Notes: generated from the letters alone by a model not told the origin. A DNA stretch of 32,743 bases from Limnohabitans sp. (GCA_018882835.1 VERE01000031.1:1-32743); one strand, 5' to 3'; counted from the first letter of the stretch, positions 8,306 to 16,938 are shown. Program-made: numbers and translations.

Positions 8306-9280
8306 ATGTCACAAGCTTTGGTGAACATTGAAGCCTTGCGCGTGACCTTTCAGGGGGGGCGCAAACCGGTGCGTGCAGTTGATGGCGTCAACCTGCAGGT
8401 GAAATCGGGCGAGGTGTTGGCGCTGATTGGCGAGTCAGGCTCTGGCAAAAGTGTGACCCTGCGTTCGGTGCTTCGCTTGCACCCAGCCCGCCACACAACC
8501 ATGGAGGGCCGCATCGAAGTGGCCGGTCAAGATGTGCTGGCGATGGACGGGGCCACCTTGTCTAGTTACCGGGGCCGTGTCGCTTCAATGATTTTCCAGG
8601 AGCCTTTGCTGGCCTTGGACCCGGTTTATTCGCTGGGGGACCAAATCGTCGAAAGCATCTTGCGTCATGAGCCGTTAACGCGAATTCAAGCCCAGGCTCG
8701 CGCTTTGGAGCTGTTCGAGCGGGTGCGCATACCCAGCCCAGAGCGGCGCCTGCAGGCCTATCCGCATGAAATGAGCGGCGGCATGCGACAACGCGCCATG
8801 ATTGCCTTGGCTTTGGCATGCCGACCGCAACTCTTGCTGGCCGACGAGCCCACCACGGCCTTGGATGCCACAGTTCAAATTCAAATTTTGTTATTGCTGC
8901 GTGAGTTGCAGCGTGAGTTGGGCTTGTCGGTGATTTTTGTGACCCATGACATCGGTGCCGCGGTCGAAGTGGCTGACCGCATGGCCGTGATGTACGCCGG
9001 TCGCATCGTGGAGCAGGGGCCTGTGAAAACCTTGATGACCCAGCCGGCCCACCCTTACACCCAGGCTTTGCTGCGCAGCCGCGCACATGGCGCCATGGAC
9101 AAAGGCATGCGCCTGGTCACGATTCCAGGTTCGCCCCCGGATCTGTCGAACCTGCCACCGGGCTGTGCGTTTGCAGACAGATGCGCCATGGCCCAACCTG
9201 CTTGTTTGGAAGGTGCACCACAACCGCAGACTCTGGCCCAGGAGCATGAGGTGCGTTGTTTTCGCGCCCAGGCATGCTAA
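8306..9280 (+). CDS. ABC transporter ATP-binding protein, DppD/OppD type
   Basis: This is the second ATPase of the importer, 324 residues. Walker A GESGSGKS is at residues 42-49, the signature MSGGM at 156-160, Walker B LLLADE at 176-181, and the switch histidine in FVTHDIGAA. It ends with the family cysteine cluster (PPGCAFADRCAMAQPAC). The ATG at 8306 lies one base after the previous stop and gives a standard N-terminus; the longer open frame upstream reads through the preceding ATPase in another frame. It should pair with the OppF-type protein as a heterodimer under the two permeases. Confidence 0.94.
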   Translation: MSQALVNIEALRVTFQGGRKPVRAVDGVNLQVKSGEVLALIGESGSGKSVTLRSVLRLHPARHTTMEGRIEVAGQDVLAMDGATLSSYRGRVASMIFQEPLLALDPVYSLGDQIVESILRHEPLTRIQAQARALELFERVRIPSPERRLQAYPHEMSGGMRQRAMIALALACRPQLLLADEPTTALDATVQIQILLLLRELQRELGLSVIFVTHDIGAAVEVADRMAVMYAGRIVEQGPVKTLMTQPAHPYTQALLRSRAHGAMDKGMRLVTIPGSPPDLSNLPPGCAFADRCAMAQPACLEGAPQPQTLAQEHEVRCFRAQAC

Positions 9281-9323
9281 GGTTGTGGCCTGAACCTTCT
9301 CTTTCTCAGTCAGGAAGACATCC

Positions 9324-10565
9324 ATGTTGTACCCAGACCTTCGCATCCAGGGCGCGCGCTTGTGGCAATCGTTGATGGACCTTGCCCAAATCGGCGCGAC
9401 ACCCAAGGGCGGAGTGTGCCGCTTGGCGTTGACCGAGCTGGACCGACAGGGCCGAGACTTGGTCGTGTCGTGGGCGCGTGCGGCGGGCATGAGCGTGTCA
9501 GTGGATCAGATTGGCAACATCTTCATGCGACGGCCAGGCAAGCGCCCGGATATTGCGCCCATCATGACGGGCAGCCACATTGACACCCAGCCCACCGGCG
9601 GCAAGTTTGATGGCAATTACGGCGTGCTCGCTGGCTTGGAGGTGGTGCGCACCTTGAACGATGCGAACATTCAGACTGATGCACCTATCGAAGTCGCGAT
9701 CTGGACCAATGAAGAGGGTTCGCGTTTTGTACCGGTGATGATGGGCTCAGGTGTTTTTGCCGGGGCCTTCTCGCTGGAACATGCTTATGCCGCCAAAGAC
9801 ACCCAGGGCTTGAGTGTCCGTGACGAATTGCAGCGCATTGGCTATCTGGGGGAAGACGTGCCGGGACAGCGCCCCATAGGCGCTTACTTTGAGACGCATA
9901 TCGAGCAGGGACCGGTTCTGGAAGACGCCGATGTCACCATTGGCGTGGTCAGTGGTGTGCTGGGCATTCGCTGGTTCGATTGCACCGTGACCGGCATGGA
10001 GGCCCACGCCGGCCCGACACCCATGGACTTGCGTCGCGATGCCCTGCAAGTGGCGACGCACCTCATGCAAGCCGTGGTAGCCATTGCCAACCGCCATGCA
10101 CCGCAAGGGCGTGGCACGGTCGGGATGGTGCAAGTGCATCCCAACAGTCGCAACGTGATTCCGGGCCAAGTGAAATTTTCAATCGATTTCCGAAACAGCA
10201 CCGACGCGTCTGTTCAGGCCATGGCCGACGAGTTTTTGGCGCTGGCCGAGCAGACGTCGCAAAAGCACAAGATGGCCATTGAGACGCAATTGGTGTCCAG
10301 TTTCGCAGCGACCGCTTTCCACCCGGATTGCCAACATGCAATTCAACAGGCAGCAGAGCGCTTGGGCTACACGCACATGCCCGCGGTCTCGGGGGCTGGC
10401 CACGATGCCGTGTACGCCGCTCGCCTGGCGCCTACCGGCATGATTTTCATACCTTGCACCGATGGCATCAGCCACAATGAAATTGAGGACGCCACCCCGC
10501 ACGACATCGAGGCTGGCGCCAATGTGCTCTTGCATGCGATGTTGAAGATGGCAACGCCATCCTGA
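9324..10565 (+). CDS. Zinc-dependent amidohydrolase, N-carbamoyl-L-amino-acid hydrolase / ureidopropionase / allantoate amidohydrolase family (M20)
   Basis: This 413-residue enzyme hydrolyses the carbamoyl C-N bond of N-carbamoyl amino acids or related ureides, releasing CO2 and ammonia. The two-metal site is complete: H85 in GSHIDT, D96 in KFDGNYG, E130-E131 in TNEEGSRF, H192 in ETHIEQGP, and H384 in DGISHNE. The GMEAHAGPTPMDLRRDA segment marks the lid/dimerisation domain. An AGGAAG ribosome site at 9312-9317 supports the ATG at 9324. It follows the ABC importer by 43 bp and is probably the last gene of that operon, so it likely processes the imported compound. Carbamoylase, beta-ureidopropionase and allantoate amidohydrolase share these motifs, so the exact substrate stays open. 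Confidence 0.9.
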   Translation: MLYPDLRIQGARLWQSLMDLAQIGATPKGGVCRLALTELDRQGRDLVVSWARAAGMSVSVDQIGNIFMRRPGKRPDIAPIMTGSHIDTQPTGGKFDGNYGVLAGLEVVRTLNDANIQTDAPIEVAIWTNEEGSRFVPVMMGSGVFAGAFSLEHAYAAKDTQGLSVRDELQRIGYLGEDVPGQRPIGAYFETHIEQGPVLEDADVTIGVVSGVLGIRWFDCTVTGMEAHAGPTPMDLRRDALQVATHLMQAVVAIANRHAPQGRGTVGMVQVHPNSRNVIPGQVKFSIDFRNSTDASVQAMADEFLALAEQTSQKHKMAIETQLVSSFAATAFHPDCQHAIQQAAERLGYTHMPAVSGAGHDAVYAARLAPTGMIFIPCTDGISHNEIEDATPHDIEAGANVLLHAMLKMATPS

Positions 10566-10586
10566 GGCCGGGGCGTAGCGCCGCTC

Positions 10587-10614
10587 CAGCGCGTGAAACT
10601 GCGGCTGATTTTTT
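10587..10614 (+). terminator. Possible rho-independent terminator after the importer/amidohydrolase operon
   Basis: A short GC-rich stem CAGCGC (10587-10592) can pair with GCGGCTG (10601-10607) with one bulged G and an 8-base loop. It is followed by a run of six T residues (10609-10614). It lies 21 bp downstream of the amidohydrolase stop and before the aldehyde dehydrogenase, where an operon end would be expected. The stem is short, so the call is moderate. Confidence 0.4.
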
Positions 10615-10694
10615 CTGATCGCTGAAGACCATCGTGTGGACGGCAGGGAAAAGCCATTCGCCAGTAAGATGGGTGCACAGAGTGAGACACTGCC

Positions 10695-12101
10695 ATGACG
10701 CGAATGCACGAGATTTTTGAGGGTCAAGCTGCGACAGCGCTTCGCCTTCGACGTTCAACGGCCCAAGAACGCATTGCCAAAATTCGAAAGCTGCGCGATG
10801 CCGTGATCGCTCACACCGAGGACTGGTACCGTGCCGCGCATGCAGACTTTCGCAAGCCGCCAGGCGAGGTGGACTTGGGCGAGATCCTGCCGATTTGTAT
10901 CGAGGCCAACCATGCCATTCGGCACCTGAAAAAATGGATGAGGCCCACGCGGGTCTGGCCAACCTTGTTGACCTTGGGAACGCGCAGCAGTGTGCAGTAC
11001 ATACCGCGTGGGCGTTGCCTGATCTTGGGGCCGTTCAATTACCCGGTGAACCTCACCTTGGGCCCTTTGGTATCGGCCATTGCCGCAGGCAATACCGTCA
11101 TGATCAAGCCCTCAGAACTGACGCCCCACCTCTCAGGTTTGATGGCCCAGGTGATTCGGGAAGTTTTCTCGGAAGATGAGGTGGCCGTCGTTGAAGGCGA
11201 CGCGCAGGTGGCCCAGGCTTTGCAGGCGCTGCCCTTCGACCATGTTTTTTTCACCGGCAGCCCGGCCGTGGGCCGACAGGTCATGACGGCGGCAGCGCGC
11301 CATTTGAGCAGTGTCACGCTGGAGTTGGGGGGCAAGAGTCCCGCCATCGTGGATGCCAGCGCCAACCTGCACCTGGCCGCTTCCAACATTCTGTGGGCCA
11401 AGTTCACCAATGCGGGCCAAACATGCATTGCCCCTGACCACGTCTTTGTGCACGAGAGTGTGAAAGACGCTTGGTTGGTTTGTTGCCGTGCGGTGCTTCA
11501 GAAAGCTTATGGAGAAAGCTCGACCGAGCAAGAGGTCAGTCCATACCTCGCACACATGGTCAACGCAAGGCATACGGCCCGTGTGAAAGCCCTGTTGGAG
11601 GACGCGAAGTCGCGAGGCGCTCGCGTGCTGTTGGGGGGTGGCGTTTCAGAAGGTGCATGCTTCGTTCAACCTACTTTGCTCGACCTAGTGCCTTCGGATT
11701 GCAGGTTGATGGAAGAAGAAATATTTGGTCCGCTGTTGCCGGTCATCACCTTTCGTACCCTGGACGAGGTGATTGCCAAAATCAACGCCGGCCCCAAGCC
11801 CCTGGCCTTGTACATCTACAGCCAGACATCGGCCCATGTGAATCAGGTGCTGGCACAGACCGCCTCGGGCGGCGCCTGCGTGAACCATGCCTTGCTGCAG
11901 TTTTTGCATGGCAACTTGCCGTTTGGTGGGGTCAACCAATCGGGCATGGGCAACGCCCATGGGCATTACGGTTTCAAGGCTTTCAGCCACGAGCGAGCGG
12001 TAGTGCGCACCCAACTGCCCCTGGCTGCGACCTTGTTGGGTGCCGGCGAGGTGCCTACTTTTGTTCGCAAATGCCTCAAACCTCTGCTGAAGCTTCTTTG
12101 A
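10695..12101 (+). CDS. NAD(P)-dependent aldehyde dehydrogenase, class 3-like
   Basis: This enzyme oxidises an aldehyde to the acid. It is 468 residues, slightly shorter than most ALDHs but typical of the class 3/coniferyl-aldehyde group. The active-site glutamate is E210 in LELGGKSP and the nucleophile is C244 in NAGQTCIAPD; this spacing and numbering match class 3 enzymes closely. The cofactor loop FFTGSPAVGRQ and the C-terminal FGGVNQSGMGNAHGHYGFKAFSHER are also diagnostic. The hydrophobic tail ending in KPLLKLL could touch a membrane, as in fatty-aldehyde dehydrogenases, but that is speculative. It lies 129 bp after the amidohydrolase with a possible terminator between, so it may be transcribed separately. 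The start has no strong ribosome site. Confidence 0.9.
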   Translation: MTRMHEIFEGQAATALRLRRSTAQERIAKIRKLRDAVIAHTEDWYRAAHADFRKPPGEVDLGEILPICIEANHAIRHLKKWMRPTRVWPTLLTLGTRSSVQYIPRGRCLILGPFNYPVNLTLGPLVSAIAAGNTVMIKPSELTPHLSGLMAQVIREVFSEDEVAVVEGDAQVAQALQALPFDHVFFTGSPAVGRQVMTAAARHLSSVTLELGGKSPAIVDASANLHLAASNILWAKFTNAGQTCIAPDHVFVHESVKDAWLVCCRAVLQKAYGESSTEQEVSPYLAHMVNARHTARVKALLEDAKSRGARVLLGGGVSEGACFVQPTLLDLVPSDCRLMEEEIFGPLLPVITFRTLDEVIAKINAGPKPLALYIYSQTSAHVNQVLAQTASGGACVNHALLQFLHGNLPFGGVNQSGMGNAHGHYGFKAFSHERAVVRTQLPLAATLLGAGEVPTFVRKCLKPLLKLL

Positions 12102-12212
12102 TTCAAACGCCAGACGACACCCGGAAAATGGCAGTGTTCGTGGGTGGCGGCCGATCGCAGGGATGCAATTCTTTGTGACAATAAGGCATAACCCATTGGA
12201 CCGCATCTTCCT

Positions 12213-15200
12213 ATGTTTGATATTCAGGGAACCAACAATTCAGAGCGTTTGGTCGGCACCGCAGCCAGTGAAAGCATTTATACGGGTGACGGTGCGGACA
12301 CCGTTCTGGCGGGCGGTGGCAATGACAGCGTGAACGGCTCCGCTGCCAGTGGGCAAGTGTCTTATTACCCGGTCGCTGGTGCCAAACTGATTTCTGGAGA
12401 GGATGGGAACGATTTTCTCTACGGTGGGTCAGACGCAGACACGATGGCGGGCGATGCCGGTAACGATACCCTCTATGGCGCCGCTGGCAACGATAGTTTG
12501 AGCGGTGGCCTTGGGGATGACGCCATCAAAGGCGGAGATGGCAACGACGCCATCGACGGTGGCGATGGTGTAGACGACATCGATACCGGTCATGGGCTTG
12601 ACTCGGTGCTGGGTGGCGCTGGCAACGACAACATCAACGGACACCCAGTCAACCTTCAGGCGGGAACCTATTCCTTCAATGCCTATGCCGGTGCCAAATC
12701 GATCGATGCCGGTGCAGGCGACGATTTTGTCTATGGTGGGACGGACGGTGACATTCTGGTAGGGGGCGATGGCGCGGACAGCTTGCATGGAGACGCAGGC
12801 AACGACACGCTGCAAGGCGATGCGGGCGATGACGCATTGTTTGGCGATGACGGTGCCGATAGCTTGGTGGGCGGGGCAGGCTCCGATGCGATTGAAACAG
12901 GGGATGGACTGGACACCGTCTCCGGTGGCGATGGCAACGACAGCATCAATGGGCGCATTCTCAATGCTCAGGATGGGACCTATACCTTCTCAACGGTAAC
13001 GGGATCCAAGCGAATAGACGCGGGCGCGGGCGATGACTTCGTCTATGGCGGCAAGGATAGCGACAGCTTGACCGGTGGAGACGGTCAAGACAGCTTGTAT
13101 GGTGGTCCCGGAGACGACACGCTTCAAGGGGATGCAGGTGACGACACGCTGTTTGGCGAAGCTGGCGCAGACAGTCTCCTCGGGGGTGAGGGTGCCGATG
13201 ACATAGATACAGGCGATGGTCAAGACACAGTGCAGGGTGGCAACGGCAATGACAACATCAATGGGCGTTTGCTGAACGCCACCACAGGCGCCTATTCATT
13301 CAAAACCTATGTGGGCGCCAAGATAGTTGCTGGCGGTGGGGGCAACGACTTTCTATATGGTGGCGCCGACAATGACACCTTGCTAGGTGAGTCAGGCAAT
13401 GACACCTTGTACGGCAGCACAGGAAATGACAGTTTGGATGGCGGCTTGGGCAATGATGATCTGTCGGCGGGGAGCGGCAACGATACCTTGAGCGCGTCTA
13501 ATGGTCAGGATACGCTGAATGGCGGCGCCGGAGACGACCGCTACCTCATCGGTGCCAAACGCTTTACATTGAACGATGAGTCGGGCTCGGATGTGGCCGT
13601 CGTGTCGGTTGATTTCGTGAAAATTCCGAGCTTCATCGAGAAGGTGGAATACACCCAAGGGGTGCAAGCCCTTCCCTACTGGATCAGTGCCTTGTTGCCC
13701 GACGAAGCGGCGGGATATGGTTTTTTAAGTTCCTTGGGTACATCGCGAACTTATCAATATGCTTTTCCTCAAACGGCTCCCACATACCTCAAGGCAGGCT
13801 CCGACTACCTGAATGGATGGGCGGCATTCACTGCTGCTGAGCAAGCTGCTACCAAACAGTCATTGAACTATATTGCCGGCTTGTTGAACTTGAGCTTTGT
13901 GCAAACAAGTCTGACCGATGTGCCCAACACGCTCAGTTTTGCCAACAACACCCAGACCGGCAGTGCCGGCTATGCCTTGCATCCGTCGAGTTCGTCGATT
14001 GGCAGCGATGTCTTTTTAAACAACACCACCGAAAACAGAGAGGCGAAAGACGGCACCTATGCAGCTTTGACGCTGATTCATGAAATTGGCCACGCTTTGG
14101 GTCTCAAGCACCCTTTCAGCGCCGCTGACAGTACCGGAGATTCCGCGCCACCCCCTTACCTTTCTTCCAGCGAAGATGTGACTGCCTGGACGGTGATGAG
14201 CTACACCAGCAGCGCCGCTGAATATGCTTTCCAATACAGCCCGCTTGACATAGCTGCCTTGCAGTATTTGTATGGCCCCAGCTTGACGAGTCGCACGGGC
14301 AACGATACCTACACAGTGTCCAACGCTGCCGCGAATTTTGTCTGGGACGGCGCAGGCACAGACGTGCTGGACGGCAGCGCGTTGACGCAGCCTGCAACGC
14401 TCTACTTGACGCCAGGCTACTGGGGTTATGTAGGCACAGCGCCTGCAGCCACCATCACCTCGCCTGGGCAGGTGACGGTGAATTTTGGGTCATCCATCGA
14501 AAACCTCAAAGGAGGGAGTCAAGCCGACCGTTTGTTTGGCAACGCAGGCGCCAACCAAATGGAGGGGGGTGCGGGGGATGATGTTCTGCAAGGGTGGGAT
14601 GGCAGCGACACCTTGGTCGGTGGTTTGGGCAATGACACGCTTTACGGCGGGGCCAGCTCAGACATCGGTGCGCGAAACAGCGACACGGATGTCGCTGTTT
14701 TTTCAGGAAAGCGAAGCAGTTACCAAATTGCTTGGTCTGCCACAACCGATGCATTGAGGGTGAGTTCCACCGTCGAAGGAACCGACACCTTGTGGGACAT
14801 TGAGCAGTTGCAATTTGCTGACACAAGCTTGCAGGTGGCAGCATTGCGAGACAGCGTGGCGCCCACACTGCTGACAGCCTCCCCTGTGAATGGCGCTTTG
14901 CGCGTCCCTTACGATTCGCCCATTGTTCTCAATTTCAGCGAGCCAGTCCAAGCGGGAAGTGGCTCTTTGTCTCTCAAGTCTGGCAATGTCACGGTCGCCA
15001 GCGTGGATGTGACGGACAGTCGCTATGTGCAAATTCAAGGATCCACGGTCACCGTCACATTGCCCGAAAATGTGGCTGTTGCCGGCACCCTCTACACGGC
15101 AGTGACCAGTGCGGGCGCCATCAAGGATTTGGCCGGCAACAACTGGGTTCCAGGAAGTGCGACGTACACATTCACGTTCACCAACGCAAGTTCCGCCAAG

Positions 15201-16925
15201 GCGGACATTGTTGCCCCCGTGATTGATGGCGCAACATGGCGCTCCACTGTCAGCCCTGCTGCATCCCTCCAAATTCCTTTCTCGGAGGCCATTGTTCGAG
15301 GGGCGGGCGCCATTGCCTTGGTTGAATACAACCCCGTCACGCTGCAAATCGTCGCGACCCTTCCTGTGACGGCGACTGTGTCTGGCAATATGCTCACGCT
15401 TCAGCCTTCGCAAACCCTCAGCGCGGCCAAGAGCTATGCCGTGAGTTTTTCTGCCGGCGCCATCAAGGATTTGGCGGGTAACGACTTGAATCTGCTGGAC
15501 AACAGCACCACTGCAGCCGCCAAACTTTATTACCCCATCACGGTTGACAGTACGGCGCCCGTCGCGCCAAAGTTTGTTACCACAAGCAAGGTCATTTCAT
15601 CGGTCGATCCGCAGGTCACGTTCACCACAACCTTGGGGTCGATTGTGATGGAGCTGGATTCAGACTTGGCGCCGATTTCCACTGCGAACATGATCGCCTA
15701 CGTCAACGCCGGGCTGTACGATGGGACACTCTTTCATCGCGTCATTCCCAATTTCATGGCCCAAGGGGGCGGCTTTACCACCGGCATGGTTCCCATCAGT
15801 TCCGGCTATGCCCCTATTTTGAACGAGTCCAGCAACGGGCTGACCAATCTGCGTGGCACAGTGGCCATGGCCCGAACCTCGGACTTGAACTCGGCCACAA
15901 GCCAGTTTTACATCAACTACGTTCACAACGTAAACCTGGATGGCGCTTATGCTGTCTTTGGCAAAGTGACTTCTGGCATGTCCGTGGTGGATCAGATGGC
16001 GCTGGCGCCAACACAGACCCTTAGTTCTGGATACCAAAACGTTCCGGTGACCGACATAAGCACCCTCAAAGCCACACAAACACAATTGGGCCAATGGTCC
16101 AGTACAACGGGTTTGTTGTCTCTGAGCGATTTGGAGTCTGGCGCCACTTGGCAGTATTCATTGAACAGCGGTGTCAGCTGGCAGTTTGGCAACGGCAACT
16201 ACCTGCGCGTACCCGATGGTTTTTATGCGGCCGGGAGCTTGCAAGTTCGCCAGACGGATGCTCAGGGCTTGGTCAGCAGTGCCTACACATTTCCTGGGAG
16301 TTTGCTGGTGAACAAGACATCGGCCTACCAGCTCACCGGAACGGCTTTTTATTGGAAAGACTTGAATGCCAATGCAAAAGCATTGGCCGGTGTTCAAATG
16401 TCGTCGGATCTGCCAGAAAAAACGGATGTCCTAGGCGTGGTTGATTTGAGTGGGGTGGACAGCTTGCCCTCGGCAAGTTCGGGCACGGTGATCTTCTCTC
16501 CGACCTTGGACAGCCCCAGTAATGCGAAATCTGCCATCACGTTGACGGACGTTCTGGCCGCTTTGAAAATTTACCTTGGGAAATCGGTGCCTGATGCTTA
16601 TGCCTCACCGCTGAATTTTGTGGCGGCTGACTTTGACGCCTCTGGCAGCGTGACCCTCACGGATGTTTTGCAAATGCTGAAATACTATTTAGGCAAAAGC
16701 ACCGACAACAATCTCAAACCGCAATGGGCCTTTATGGATGTGGCCGATCTTGGCCTCAGCACAAGCTCGGCGACGGCCTTGGGGGCAAACGGACAAGCTC
16801 TCTCAAAGCTCAATGCTACGCCGCATGCCATTGACATTGATGTGTCGACGGGCATCGACTCGGTCCAGATCGTGGGTGTCCTGCGTGGGGATGTCGATGG
16901 CTCTTGGACGGCGCCCGTGAACTGA
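12213..16925 (+). CDS. Giant RTX exoprotein: RTX super-repeats, serralysin-type metalloprotease, Ig-like, cyclophilin and dockerin-like domains
   Basis: This 1570-residue protein has no Sec signal and is probably exported by a type I system, which is not in the window. Domains in order: calcium-binding RTX nonapeptides in four super-repeats (residues ~25-450); a metzincin domain (~480-690) with HEIGHALGLKH at 623-633, zinc ligands H623, H627, H633 and Met-turn M662-S-Y664; serralysin C-terminal/second RTX region (~690-815); a linker ending TLWDIEQLQFAD; two SbsA-like Ig domains (~880-1115), each with AGAIKDLAGN; and a cyclophilin-type prolyl isomerase (~1135-1290) with FHRVIPNFMAQGG, catalytic R1176 and SATSQFYIN. 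A dockerin-like pair follows (~1441-1498), with one intact calcium loop DFDASGSVTLTD. The end reads GVLRGDVDGSW. The ATG at 12213 lacks a recognisable ribosome site. Expected role: extracellular protease or adhesin. The domain calls are firm; the biological role is inference. Confidence 0.92.
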   Translation: MFDIQGTNNSERLVGTAASESIYTGDGADTVLAGGGNDSVNGSAASGQVSYYPVAGAKLISGEDGNDFLYGGSDADTMAGDAGNDTLYGAAGNDSLSGGLGDDAIKGGDGNDAIDGGDGVDDIDTGHGLDSVLGGAGNDNINGHPVNLQAGTYSFNAYAGAKSIDAGAGDDFVYGGTDGDILVGGDGADSLHGDAGNDTLQGDAGDDALFGDDGADSLVGGAGSDAIETGDGLDTVSGGDGNDSINGRILNAQDGTYTFSTVTGSKRIDAGAGDDFVYGGKDSDSLTGGDGQDSLYGGPGDDTLQGDAGDDTLFGEAGADSLLGGEGADDIDTGDGQDTVQGGNGNDNINGRLLNATTGAYSFKTYVGAKIVAGGGGNDFLYGGADNDTLLGESGNDTLYGSTGNDSLDGGLGNDDLSAGSGNDTLSASNGQDTLNGGAGDDRYLIGAKRFTLNDESGSDVAVVSVDFVKIPSFIEKVEYTQGVQALPYWISALLPDEAAGYGFLSSLGTSRTYQYAFPQTAPTYLKAGSDYLNGWAAFTAAEQAATKQSLNYIAGLLNLSFVQTSLTDVPNTLSFANNTQTGSAGYALHPSSSSIGSDVFLNNTTENREAKDGTYAALTLIHEIGHALGLKHPFSAADSTGDSAPPPYLSSSEDVTAWTVMSYTSSAAEYAFQYSPLDIAALQYLYGPSLTSRTGNDTYTVSNAAANFVWDGAGTDVLDGSALTQPATLYLTPGYWGYVGTAPAATITSPGQVTVNFGSSIENLKGGSQADRLFGNAGANQMEGGAGDDVLQGWDGSDTLVGGLGNDTLYGGASSDIGARNSDTDVAVFSGKRSSYQIAWSATTDALRVSSTVEGTDTLWDIEQLQFADTSLQVAALRDSVAPTLLTASPVNGALRVPYDSPIVLNFSEPVQAGSGSLSLKSGNVTVASVDVTDSRYVQIQGSTVTVTLPENVAVAGTLYTAVTSAGAIKDLAGNNWVPGSATYTFTFTNASSAKADIVAPVIDGATWRSTVSPAASLQIPFSEAIVRGAGAIALVEYNPVTLQIVATLPVTATVSGNMLTLQPSQTLSAAKSYAVSFSAGAIKDLAGNDLNLLDNSTTAAAKLYYPITVDSTAPVAPKFVTTSKVISSVDPQVTFTTTLGSIVMELDSDLAPISTANMIAYVNAGLYDGTLFHRVIPNFMAQGGGFTTGMVPISSGYAPILNESSNGLTNLRGTVAMARTSDLNSATSQFYINYVHNVNLDGAYAVFGKVTSGMSVVDQMALAPTQTLSSGYQNVPVTDISTLKATQTQLGQWSSTTGLLSLSDLESGATWQYSLNSGVSWQFGNGNYLRVPDGFYAAGSLQVRQTDAQGLVSSAYTFPGSLLVNKTSAYQLTGTAFYWKDLNANAKALAGVQMSSDLPEKTDVLGVVDLSGVDSLPSASSGTVIFSPTLDSPSNAKSAITLTDVLAALKIYLGKSVPDAYASPLNFVAADFDASGSVTLTDVLQMLKYYLGKSTDNNLKPQWAFMDVADLGLSTSSATALGANGQALSKLNATPHAIDIDVSTGIDSVQIVGVLRGDVDGSWTAPVN
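12285..13523 (+). repeat. Four tandem ~101-104-codon RTX super-repeats
   Basis: Inside the RTX gene, units start near 12285, 12588, 12900 and 13212. The second-to-third and third-to-fourth intervals are both exactly 312 bp (104 codons); the first is 303 bp. Each unit has an RTX stretch and a conserved non-RTX insert of about 20 residues with the pattern NG-x-N-x-G-x-Y-x-F-x-GAK/GSK. More RTX nonapeptides containing DFVYGG or DFLYGG follow. The units have diverged at the nucleotide level, so they are old duplications. Confidence 0.85.
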
Positions 16926-16938
16926 GGGAGGGGGTTTT

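Noticed and set aside
12102-12212. Promoter for the RTX gene
   Set aside because: I examined the 111-bp gap for a -35/-10 pair and found no convincing match with normal spacing.
12285-13523. Tandem repeats considered as a possible CRISPR or minisatellite
   Set aside because: The repetition is at protein level (RTX nonapeptides and super-repeats) in a continuous frame; there are no identical short repeats with unique spacers.
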